A DNA stretch of 7,491 nt from an uncultured Collinsella sp. (GCA_900556365.1 USOG01000067.1:1-7491); one strand, 5' to 3'. Counted from the first letter of the stretch, positions 1 to 7,167 are shown. The notes: generated by a model not told the origin, from the sequence alone. Program-made: numbers and translations.

Positions 1-2937
1 GCCCTGCTGATGGGCATCGGCGGCGGTATCGGCTTGGTCGGCACCTTGCTGGCCATTGTCGGTGCCGTGCTCTACGTGCTCGAGCGCACAGGGCATCCCG
101 TGGTTTCGCGCCTGGGCAAGACGGGCGTGAGCCAAAATGTCATCGCCTACCACAAGGCCTCGGGCCCGCTCGCGTCTCCGCGCAACCGCCCGGTGGTTGT
201 TGTCGCACACTACGACTCTCCCCGTGCTGAGCTGCTCGCCCGCGAGCCCTATGCTTCGTATCGTGCGCTCATCGCCAAGCTGTTGCCCGTTGCCACGGTT
301 GCCCCCGCTGCCGTTGCCATCCTGCGCATCCTGCCGCTCCCCGGCGCGCTCAAGGTTCTGCTGTGGATTGTCGCGATCCTCGCTTCCCTCGTTGCACTCG
401 CCAACGCGGTAAACATCATCTCTAACCGCCACATTCTTCCCTATACGTCCGGCGCGGTGTGCAACAAGTCTTCTGTTGCCGCTATGCTCGGCGTTATGGA
501 CAACGTTGCTCCCTTCCAGGGCGAAAACGAGTTTCCCGACGATGTTCCGTTCGATACCTATTTTGGGGAGCAGAAACGTCGTGCCGAGGAAATGGCGCGC
601 GCGGCGGCGGAGTATGCCGCGGCCCAGCAGCAAAACGACTACGGCAATACCATCGAGTACGAAGAGCCTACCTACGCCGAGGACGAGTTCGGTCAGCCGA
701 TTGCTCCCGACACTCAGATCGAGCCCGAACAGGGTGAGGCTTTCGACGAGCAGATCGAGGGCTTTGAGGGCGCGTCTGCCGATGAGACACTGATTGGCGC
801 CATCGTGCCCGAGGATCAGAATCAGGCTGTCCAAGCCGAAGAGTTCAATGACGAGGTTCCCGCTGCCGAGTCGGCGGAGGAGTCTGCCGCGGCCGAGCCC
901 GAGCCCAAGCTCTATCGCAACGCCGCCGGCAACATCCGCTTTGGTTCGGATGCCATCCGTGCGCTCGGAATGCTTCCCGAGTCCTGCACGCTCGATTACG
1001 AGGAGGGCGAGGAGCCGACGTTTGAGCCCGAGCCTGCCCCCGTCGTGGCTGCGTCTGCGCCCGTTGTCGCTGTGGATGATGAGTCTGCCGCGGTTACCAC
1101 TGCCGAGCCCGAGGCGGTCTCCGCGATCGATCCCGCGGCAGGACTGGACATTTTGGCTCCCGCCGCGCCGGCGCAAGACGTTGCGGACGAGTCTGACGAC
1201 GATTACGTTGAACAGCCGAGGCGCGTGTCTTACGAGAGCGATACTGATTTCTCGGCCGAGATTCCCGCGGCAACGCCCCATGCCGACATTGCATCCGCGT
1301 TCTCGTCGATTGGCGCCAGCGCTTCCAACTTCTTTAAGGGTGCGCTTGCAAAGGGCAAGAAATTTGTCGACGATTTCGAGGAGAAGCGCGCTGCCGCACG
1401 CGAGGCTGCCGAGCAGGAGGCTATCGCTCAGCAGCAGGCAGCCGAGGCGGCACGTGAGCACGCGGCGCAAGAGTTCGAGCAGAACGAGGCTATGCAGTCC
1501 GCGCCCGTCGACGCCGCCGAAGCTACAACGTCTTTCGAGGCTCAGCAGCACGTCGATAGCACCATGTCGTTTGATGCCGCGCAGTTCGATTCCACGATAA
1601 CGTTTGAAAAGCAAGGTACCGCGATTGCCGAGCCCCTTCCTGCTTCCGATGAGCAGGACGACGCGGCAGACGATGGCGAGCCCATTGATGCTGCCGAAAT
1701 TCAGGATGCGACCGAGGACGAGCCCGTCGAGGTCAACTCTGACGAAGAACAATACGCGACAGCCGAGCAAGATGATTCGACCGAGGTCGAGCAGGAGGAA
1801 GTGCCTGCGGTTTCCGAGGCTCCCGAGACAGATGAGTCGAGGCCTTATTCCACGCAGATTTTCACCATGCCGACCCCGAGTGGTTCAGGTGCCACGGTTG
1901 CCGATGCTGCTCCCACCCAGGACGAAACGGTCGATTCCCTTATGGCCCAGATTTCCTCCCAGGCGTCGCCGCGTCCGCAGATGAATGTTCCCGATCCGGC
2001 GTCGGCTCCGTCGCCTGCGCCTTCCTCGTCTCCGCTGGCTTCGGTTCCCGATCCGTCGCTGCCGTCGATGAAGCAGGCAAACGTTGCGTCTCGCACGTCG
2101 CTGTTCGACCTTCCCGACCCCTCCGCACAGGTCAACGACCCCTTTGCTACTGCCCAGGGTCCCGAACCCACATCGGCACCCGTTGCGCCTCCTATGCCCG
2201 TTGCGTCGGGCGCACAGCCGATCGAGACCATTTCGGCTCCCGCCCCGGCGGCACCCAAGTCTCGTAAGCGCGGCCTGGGTGGCCTGTTCGGTCGTAAAAA
2301 GAAAAACGAGCAGGACAGCATGAGTGACTGGCTGGGCGTCGAAGACGATTACGATGCCAAGAAGTCCGGTCGCGGTATCGGTTCGTGGGATAACTTCGAG
2401 GACGATAACGATGGCTGGAAGGGTGGCGCTACGTCTTCCGATGGCGCTTCTTCCGAAGATATGCTCTCGGCTGTCGCCTCTATGGGCGATGATGAGCTGC
2501 TCGGTCACGATATCTGGTTTGTGGCAACGGGCGCCTCGGATTGTGATGGCGCCGGTATGAAGGCCTTCTTGGCTTCGCATCGCGATAAGCTCCGCGGCGT
2601 ATTTTTTATCAATCTTGAATCCGTCGGCGCCGGTAGGCTTTCGGTGGTGACGGTCGAGGGCGAACAGCAGCTGCTCAAGGGCGATCGCCGCATCATGAAC
2701 CTGGTCAGCAAGGTGTGCAAGTCGTTCCATGTCGATTGTGGCGCGCTCGAGATGCCCTATGCCAAAACCGATGCCTATGCCGCGCTCGAGGCGAGCCGCC
2801 GAGCCCTCACCATCGCCGGCGTGGACGGCACGCGTCTGGCTTGCGCTCGTACCGAGGATGACCTGCCCCACAATGTCAACCCGACGAACATTGCCACGGT
2901 ATCCGAGGTCGTGACCGAGGTTATCCGCCGTTCGTAG
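1..2937 (+). CDS. Split M28-like membrane protein with large acidic insert (5' partial)
   Basis: The frame is open from base 1, so the gene probably begins upstream. The first internal Met is at base 10, and residues below are numbered from it. A hydrophobic segment (3-24) is followed by VVVVAHYDSP (62-71), which resembles the first zinc-ligand motif of M28 aminopeptidases. A membrane hairpin follows (about 90-110 and 113-136), then GAVCNKSS (149-155), which corresponds to the family's GAxDNxSG. Residues about 170-827 are acidic, rich in Ala, Glu and Pro and probably disordered, with a charged helix (447-496) and a basic patch (750-765). The fold resumes at DIWFVATGASD (834-844), INLESVG (867-873) and LPHNVNP (952-958). 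Relative to active M28 enzymes, the bridging Asp is Cys151, the Glu-Glu pair is Ser843-Asp844 and the later Asp is Glu870. Activity is therefore doubtful. Basic residues after the membrane segments suggest that the domain is cytoplasmic. The fold assignment is inferred from motifs; the function is unknown. Confidence 0.6.
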   Translation, partial: ALLMGIGGGIGLVGTLLAIVGAVLYVLERTGHPVVSRLGKTGVSQNVIAYHKASGPLASPRNRPVVVVAHYDSPRAELLAREPYASYRALIAKLLPVATVAPAAVAILRILPLPGALKVLLWIVAILASLVALANAVNIISNRHILPYTSGAVCNKSSVAAMLGVMDNVAPFQGENEFPDDVPFDTYFGEQKRRAEEMARAAAEYAAAQQQNDYGNTIEYEEPTYAEDEFGQPIAPDTQIEPEQGEAFDEQIEGFEGASADETLIGAIVPEDQNQAVQAEEFNDEVPAAESAEESAAAEPEPKLYRNAAGNIRFGSDAIRALGMLPESCTLDYEEGEEPTFEPEPAPVVAASAPVVAVDDESAAVTTAEPEAVSAIDPAAGLDILAPAAPAQDVADESDDDYVEQPRRVSYESDTDFSAEIPAATPHADIASAFSSIGASASNFFKGALAKGKKFVDDFEEKRAAAREAAEQEAIAQQQAAEAAREHAAQEFEQNEAMQSAPVDAAEATTSFEAQQHVDSTMSFDAAQFDSTITFEKQGTAIAEPLPASDEQDDAADDGEPIDAAEIQDATEDEPVEVNSDEEQYATAEQDDSTEVEQEEVPAVSEAPETDESRPYSTQIFTMPTPSGSGATVADAAPTQDETVDSLMAQISSQASPRPQMNVPDPASAPSPAPSSSPLASVPDPSLPSMKQANVASRTSLFDLPDPSAQVNDPFATAQGPEPTSAPVAPPMPVASGAQPIETISAPAPAAPKSRKRGLGGLFGRKKKNEQDSMSDWLGVEDDYDAKKSGRGIGSWDNFEDDNDGWKGGATSSDGASSEDMLSAVASMGDDELLGHDIWFVATGASDCDGAGMKAFLASHRDKLRGVFFINLESVGAGRLSVVTVEGEQQLLKGDRRIMNLVSKVCKSFHVDCGALEMPYAKTDAYAALEASRRALTIAGVDGTRLACARTEDDLPHNVNPTNIATVSEVVTEVIRRS

Positions 2938-2947
2938 ACGGAGCTCT

Positions 2948-2953
2948 AAGGAG
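2948..2953 (+). promoter_or_regulatory. Ribosome binding site setting a GTG start
   Basis: AAGGAG lies five bases before the GTG at 2959. It decides that the short downstream gene starts with GTG, since no ATG lies near it. The other two complete starts in the window have the same motif and spacing. Confidence 0.8.
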
Positions 2954-2958
2954 TCAAC

Positions 2959-3177
2959 GTGTTTTCGTATATTAAGCGCCATTGGCCTGTCTACGTGATT
3001 TTGACCTTGATTGCCATTGCTTTAGGATTTGGGGCTGCCTACATCGTGGGTGCAAAGGGCTCGACCCCCGCCTCCGCAATCAGCGAAGAGGTGGAGCAAG
3101 AACAGAGTACGGGTGCCGATGGGATTCCTGAGTCCGAGCAGGCAATCGTTGATGGTGGATCTTCGTCTGCAGAGTAG
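2959..3177 (+). CDS. Small single-pass membrane protein, function unknown
   Basis: This 72-residue protein starts with GTG. A short basic N-terminus (MFSYIKRHWP) leads into one hydrophobic helix at about residues 11-31 (VYVILTLIAIALGFGAAYIV). A hydrophilic acidic tail rich in Glu, Ser and Gly follows, to residue 72. There is no signal-peptidase AXA site in a good position and no lipobox, so an N-in, C-out membrane anchor is most likely. It starts 21 bases after the stop of the M28-like gene with no terminator between, so the two are very probably co-transcribed. A strong terminator follows 21 bases after its stop. I do not recognise a family. Its position suggests a membrane partner of the upstream protein, which is inference only. 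The start, the ribosome binding site and the coherent hydrophobic profile make it a credible gene despite its size. Confidence 0.75.
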   Translation: MFSYIKRHWPVYVILTLIAIALGFGAAYIVGAKGSTPASAISEEVEQEQSTGADGIPESEQAIVDGGSSSAE

Positions 3178-3198
3178 ATACGGCGATTTACATGATTG

Positions 3199-3236
3199 AA
3201 AGCGGGCGAGCCAGGGGACTGGCTCGCCCGCTTTTT
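3199..3236 (+). terminator. Intrinsic terminator after the M28-like operon
   Basis: A perfect 15-base-pair stem (3199-3213 with 3220-3234) surrounds a six-base loop GGGGAC, and the right arm runs into five T (3232-3236). It ends the plus-strand operon. The minus-strand adhesin gene stops 8-10 bases away, so the same hairpin may also serve it. On that strand only three T follow the stem, so it would be a weaker terminator there. Confidence 0.9.
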
Positions 3237-3243
3237 CATCGTG

Positions 3244-6200
3244 CTAGCGCTTCTTTGGGATCGACCTAAGGCGAGCGAACCATAAGGCTGCGGCACCCGA
3301 GGTCAGGAGCGCGGTGATGCAAGCGGCGATGGGAACTGATCCTGTTGCCGGTAGGTCCTGCGGTAGGGTACAGCGTTGAATGACGCTGTCCTCGTCATGT
3401 GACTCAAGTTTATCGCCGCCACCGTTGCGGCAAAGATCGACGCGCGCGCTGTTGGTGAGTGCGGTTTGGGGCGTATAAGCCGACGTTGCCTGCATGTGTA
3501 CGACTGCGCCCCGAGCGTCTGTGCCAAGGATTGCTTTGGCATCGTCAAGGTCGTCGTGCTCATCTTTGAGATCATCGCGGGTCCAAGAATCCGCATCGCT
3601 TCGAGTCGTAAAGTCGGCGGCTACCGCACCGTATTCAATTCGAATGCCCGTTACGACGGTATTGGACGCAAGGTCGAGTTCTTTCGCCTCGAGTGTGGTG
3701 GATTCCGTGGTCGAGATATCCGCCTTCCAGAGGTGCCAGCCGTCGTAATCGACGAGGCGGCAATCCTCACCCAGACTCTCCCTTACTTCGTCGGACTCAA
3801 GCCAAGGATTTTCGTGCCCATCGTCAAGTGTCGCGTTTGCCGGCTCATCGACGTCTGTCGAGCCCAACGGTGTCGTGCGATACCACACGTTGCACAGACC
3901 ATTGAGGTCGCCGATGGCGACGGGGGTTTCGATTGAGATGAATCTCGCTGTGCCGTCTTTGGCGCACGCAAGATCATCGGTAATCGTAAACTCATCAACC
4001 CAAGTAGCGGAATCGTTTCGAGCATCGATGGTATAGGAGAAAAGCCCATCACTATTGGTTTGCGTCGTGGCGCGGTTTTTACCATCGCCGTTAGCCAACA
4101 GGCCCTTTTCGATAGGTTGGACAAGTTCCTGACGCTTGTCGACCTGTCCCTTGATCTCGATGGGCGCATCCTTCATCGCGACGGGTTGGACTTCTCCCGT
4201 ATCCTTTATTTCAAACGTTATCTCCTCGGCAAGCTCGTAGGTCCGCGGAGACATCATTTCGCGCAACGAGTAGGTGCCGGGTGCAAGATGTTCGACGCGG
4301 TGCGGCTTGTCGGATGAGGTCCAGGAGTCTATTTCGGTTTTATCGGGACCATATAAGGTGAGTTGTGCGCCTTCCACTTCCTGCTCACCGCTTGCATCGA
4401 CCTTGGAGATATCAACCTTGGTGTAATCGTCGGATACGTTAAGCCGTGCTTCTACAACGGGTGTTTTCTGGTCGGCATAAGCGAGGTCTACGATATGGGG
4501 CGTCCGGTCGAGTAAGAAGCCGGTCGGCGCTTGAGTCTCGACGACCTCGTAGCGTGCGGTGCCAGATCCCAGCGGGAGGTTGTCCGCGCGTGCTTCTCCA
4601 GTTTCATCCGACGTGACGGTCGCGACGGTCTCACCGTCGAGCGCGGCAATGCTACCGTCGGGGCGCACGATATCACCCGAGGCACGGATCTCAAAGACGG
4701 CGCCCGCGAGGCTGCTGCCGTCTACGGCATCGGTTTTAACGATCCTGATGTTTCCGGTCGCGGCGTGGTCATAATACGAGGCGATTGCAACGGGCGTTAG
4801 GTTCATGTCGGCGGGTATGTTTACCTCGATCTCCTCGCCGACAAGATAGGGCTCTTTGGCCGAGGTTTCGCGTACATAATAGGTGCCCGGCACGAGCGAT
4901 TCGGGCAGTGTGACGGTCCCGGTCGCGTCAGTCGTAAAGGTGTCCATTACGTTATGTGTTGGATACCAGCAAGTTTGTGAGACAGATTCGTGATTGCTGT
5001 CGAGGAGTTGGAAGGTGAATCCGGCTAGTGGAACAGAAGCGCCTGTTTGGGCATCGCGTTTTACAATCTGGAGATGCGTCGACAGAGCGTGGTTGTCCAC
5101 GATATATTGAAGCTCGGCGCCGTTGGAAATCTGATTGGCCCCGACGGTCCATTCCCCTGCACATTTAAAACCCTCGGGGACGGTTTCCGGAACCTCGCGA
5201 ACCGTGTAGCCGGCACGGTCGTATGGGACGGCTCCGTGGACACCGGCGGGTCGCTTACCTGTGCCGAACCATGCTTCGGGCTGGTCTTTGGTGGAGGCAA
5301 AGCCATAGATGTTTGTGGTCAGTGTGCCAACAACCTGCTGAGAGCTGTTGCTGACAACCTCAAAGACAACACCACCCGCCGGCTGCTCCAGGCCGGATTG
5401 GTCGCTATTGCCGTAATCCTTGAATTTGGAAATCTCAAGGTCAAACGCAATGGGGATATCGGAAATGCGAGATTCGATCTCGACCACGCCTGAATCGCCG
5501 AGCTGGTCGGCTCCGACGGTATAGGTCCAGCTGTCGTTGGATGGCAGGTAGCCCTCGGGGGCTTTTGATTCGTAGATGGTAAAGGTTCCTAAGGGGACAT
5601 CGGCGAGGGTGGCTCGACCGCTTTCGTCGGTCGTGAGGATTTGCGCCCATCCAGGGGTTGATTGTGACACACACGTGAACTCTGCTCCTGCGAGTGAAGA
5701 ACCCACCTGGGGGCCGGCATTCGTCGCGGCATCGAGTTTTACGATATGCAGGTTGATGATGCCGGGCTGTTCATCAATGGTGACCTGTCCACCGTCATTC
5801 CCCGTGGTAAAGGCGATGCGATCACGACGGGGGACATAGCCGGCCGGCGCCTTCGTTTCAACTAGGTAGTATGCAGTGTTGGGCAGAAGAGTTGCTTGCG
5901 CCCGACCGTTGCTGTCCATCTGGATGGTGCCGACACGCGCGCCGCTGGCGCTCTCAAAAATATCGAATGTTGCCCCGTCAAACTGATAAGTATTGTTTCC
6001 GCTGGTAATGGCAGCGTTTGCAGACTGCTTTTGGAAGGAAACAGAGACCGCCGGCAGTACATAGAGCATGTCTTGACGTCTGCTGCCGCCCGATACGGTT
6101 CCTAGATAGCGCCGCGCGCGGTGCGGTGCGGCTTTGATGCTTCCTGATTTTGCGCTGTCGTGGAGCCACCGCGCCGCCGCCACGACTTCATTGTCAGCGG

Positions 6201-6675
6201 TAAAGTGCCCACTCTTGGTTTTGCCCTGAGCGGTCGTGTAGGAGTAGGTACCGTCGACATGGGTAGTGCCGTTGAGCATCCATACGGCAAGCTGGGTTGC
6301 GGCGCGGGCGCGATCGGGTGAAAGATGGTAACCGCCAAACGACGTGGCGGTAGGATATCCGTGACAAACGATTGCCGCGAACTCGTCGTCGAGCCACACC
6401 CAGCCTTGATCAAAGTTGAGCCATGGGCCGCCCGGCTTGGTGGGGCCGGGGCGCTCCTGGTTCATGCAGTAGGCAATCGAGGCGTCTTGAGCTTCATACT
6501 TGCCGATGAAGAAGGGCCCACAATCATCGCTAATAGTGCGGAAGCCGAGCTGGTCGTAGCCATCGACGGCAAATGCGGCTCCCGGTGCCAGGCAGCCGAA
6601 AAGCAGAAAGAGGAGCAGGAGCAGCGGACCTGTTGCGATTGCGCTGTGGACAGAGTGCGTGGGTGCGTTGGACAT
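3244..6675 (-). CDS. LPXTG cell-wall adhesin with thioester domain and SpaA/Cna-B repeats
   Basis: This 1143-residue exported protein has a signal peptide (1-36) with a hydrophobic core and a likely cut after AFA. An N-terminal thioester (TQXA) domain (about 40-205) has Cys70 in AYCMN and Gln128 in TQLA, the pair that forms an internal thioester able to bond covalently to host or other surface molecules. Six SpaA/Cna-B-like domains follow (about 211-305, 307-408, 411-530, 534-638, 641-748, 751-838). Their candidate isopeptide lysines are K216, K313, K417, K539, K647 and K758, with glutamates E273, E369, E494, E603, E713 and E806. A longer, less recognisable domain (839-1105) precedes LPATG (1108-1112), a membrane helix and the basic tail RLRSIPKKR, so a sortase would anchor it to the wall. 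The order matches TIE-type adhesins of Gram-positives. The start is fixed by AAGGAG five bases upstream. No sortase or pilin partner lies in the window, so it may act alone. Confidence 0.92.
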   Translation of the reverse strand: MSNAPTHSVHSAIATGPLLLLLFLLFGCLAPGAAFAVDGYDQLGFRTISDDCGPFFIGKYEAQDASIAYCMNQERPGPTKPGGPWLNFDQGWVWLDDEFAAIVCHGYPTATSFGGYHLSPDRARAATQLAVWMLNGTTHVDGTYSYTTAQGKTKSGHFTADNEVVAAARWLHDSAKSGSIKAAPHRARRYLGTVSGGSRRQDMLYVLPAVSVSFQKQSANAAITSGNNTYQFDGATFDIFESASGARVGTIQMDSNGRAQATLLPNTAYYLVETKAPAGYVPRRDRIAFTTGNDGGQVTIDEQPGIINLHIVKLDAATNAGPQVGSSLAGAEFTCVSQSTPGWAQILTTDESGRATLADVPLGTFTIYESKAPEGYLPSNDSWTYTVGADQLGDSGVVEIESRISDIPIAFDLEISKFKDYGNSDQSGLEQPAGGVVFEVVSNSSQQVVGTLTTNIYGFASTKDQPEAWFGTGKRPAGVHGAVPYDRAGYTVREVPETVPEGFKCAGEWTVGANQISNGAELQYIVDNHALSTHLQIVKRDAQTGASVPLAGFTFQLLDSNHESVSQTCWYPTHNVMDTFTTDATGTVTLPESLVPGTYYVRETSAKEPYLVGEEIEVNIPADMNLTPVAIASYYDHAATGNIRIVKTDAVDGSSLAGAVFEIRASGDIVRPDGSIAALDGETVATVTSDETGEARADNLPLGSGTARYEVVETQAPTGFLLDRTPHIVDLAYADQKTPVVEARLNVSDDYTKVDISKVDASGEQEVEGAQLTLYGPDKTEIDSWTSSDKPHRVEHLAPGTYSLREMMSPRTYELAEEITFEIKDTGEVQPVAMKDAPIEIKGQVDKRQELVQPIEKGLLANGDGKNRATTQTNSDGLFSYTIDARNDSATWVDEFTITDDLACAKDGTARFISIETPVAIGDLNGLCNVWYRTTPLGSTDVDEPANATLDDGHENPWLESDEVRESLGEDCRLVDYDGWHLWKADISTTESTTLEAKELDLASNTVVTGIRIEYGAVAADFTTRSDADSWTRDDLKDEHDDLDDAKAILGTDARGAVVHMQATSAYTPQTALTNSARVDLCRNGGGDKLESHDEDSVIQRCTLPQDLPATGSVPIAACITALLTSGAAALWFARLRSIPKKR

Positions 6676-6680
6676 GGCTG

Positions 6681-6686
6681 CTCCTT
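6681..6686 (-). promoter_or_regulatory. Ribosome binding site of the adhesin gene
   Basis: On the minus strand this reads AAGGAG, five bases before the ATG whose last complement base is 6673. It supports the chosen start, which gives a complete signal peptide. Confidence 0.8.
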
Positions 6687-6929
6687 ATCCCTCGTGCGCC
6701 GCATGGGGAGGTTGCGACGCGTAGGATGAGGCTACCCCCGAGGTTCATGCGGGTAAGTACCGGAGCCTGACCAAAAGCTTGCCCATTTCCTGACAAATTG
6801 AGCTCAAATACAACAATCAAGCAAAAGTGCAGGTAGAAGATAGGGAAAACAGGAGGTCAAAGGTCCTCATCTCCACAATTGACGCGATTTTCAAACGAAT
6901 CTCCACAGCTAAAACAAGCATCGCCACCC
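6687..6929 (-). other. Upstream region of the adhesin gene, no clear promoter
   Basis: This stretch separates the divergent adhesin and tRNA-Gly units. It is AT-richer in its middle (about 6775-6930) than the genes around it. I see no convincing -35/-10 pair on the minus strand, so the adhesin promoter is not assigned. The part nearest the gene (about 6725-6770) is GC-rich with short complementary pieces (AGGCT and AGCCT) and might fold in the leader RNA. ATCTCCACA occurs twice (starting near 6869 and 6899). I could not match any known riboswitch. Confidence 0.3.
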
Positions 6930-6959
6930 TTGTATCGAACAAGACAACCGCGTTATACT
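6930..6959 (+). promoter_or_regulatory. Promoter of tRNA-Gly
   Basis: A -35-like TTGTAT (6930-6935) and a -10 TATACT (6954-6959) are separated by 18 bases. This puts transcription start near 6966, about seven bases before the mature tRNA 5' end, which is usual for a single tRNA gene. The -35 element overlaps a short inverted repeat, CTTGT and ACAAG (6929-6943). Confidence 0.7.
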
Positions 6960-6972
6960 ATCCCCCACATAT

Positions 6973-7047
6973 GCGGGCATCGCCAAGTGGTAAGGCATCA
7001 GCTTCCCAAGCTGACACTCGCGGGTTCGAGTCCCGTTGCCCGCTCCA
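6973..7047 (+). tRNA. tRNA-Gly (anticodon CCC)
   Basis: A full cloverleaf can be drawn. The acceptor stem is GCGGGCA (6973-6979) with TGCCCGC (7037-7043), followed by discriminator T and an encoded CCA (7045-7047). The anticodon stem is TCAGC/GCTGA around the loop TTCCCAA, giving anticodon CCC at 7005-7007, which reads GGG glycine codons. The T-arm has the loop TTCGAGT closed by GCGGG/CCCGT. Its last 18 bases (7030-7047) recur twice downstream, which suggests its 3' end has served as an attachment or duplication site. Confidence 0.96.
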
Positions 7048-7058
7048 GCTAGAAGCAC

Positions 7059-7091
7059 AAGCACGGCACCATTACGGTGCCGTGCTTTTTT
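7059..7091 (+). terminator. Intrinsic terminator of tRNA-Gly
   Basis: A ten-base-pair stem (7061-7070 with 7076-7085) closes the loop ATTAC and is followed by six T (7086-7091). Two A-T pairs extend the stem. It ends 44 bases after the tRNA and separates it from the repeat cluster that follows. Confidence 0.92.
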
Positions 7092-7102
7092 CAATAAAGC
7101 GC

Positions 7103-7117
7103 CGGGACTCGAACCCG
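7103..7117 (-). repeat. Inverted copy of the tRNA T-arm
   Basis: These 15 bases are the exact reverse complement of 7021-7035, the T-arm of tRNA-Gly (CGGG, loop, CCCG). Bases 7101-7117 read on the minus strand give CGGGTTCGAGTCCCGGC, like a tRNA 3' portion, but no acceptor stem or anticodon arm can be built around it. It is therefore a tRNA fragment and not a second tRNA gene. Confidence 0.7.
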
Positions 7118-7136
7118 ACAGGGTGCGAGCGTAAAG

Positions 7137-7153
7137 CAAACGCAAAGCGTTTG
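7137..7153. repeat. Short hairpin CAAACGC-AAA-GCGTTTG
   Basis: A perfect seven-base-pair palindrome with a three-base loop lies in the non-coding stretch behind the tRNA. No T-run follows, so it is not a standard terminator. It is one of several compact hairpins placed in a row here. Confidence 0.7.
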
Positions 7154-7167
7154 TAGCGAGCAGGCGA

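Noticed and set aside
794..1600. Plus-strand frame of 268 codons inside the M28-like gene
   Set aside because: The product is almost only Arg, Ser, Pro and Leu, which is typical of an off-frame reading of Ala/Glu/Asp-rich coding sequence.
1885..2982. Minus-strand open frame of 365 codons opposite the M28-like gene
   Set aside because: It is a shadow of the GC-rich plus-strand gene: the product is rich in Arg, Gly and His, has no domain pattern, and overlaps a frame with clear membrane segments and motifs.
6568..6675. Possible lipobox (LFGC at 25-28) in the adhesin signal peptide
   Set aside because: Phe is unusual at that lipobox position, a good AXA site follows at 34-36, and the C-terminal LPATG signal already explains surface anchoring.
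6725..6775. Possible c-di-GMP-like riboswitch in the adhesin leader
   Set aside because: A short stretch (CTCCGGTA on the minus strand) recalled that class, but the other conserved parts and the paired helices are missing.
7095..7125. Second tRNA gene on the minus strand
   Set aside because: Only a T-arm can be drawn; no anticodon arm, D-arm or acceptor stem fits around it.
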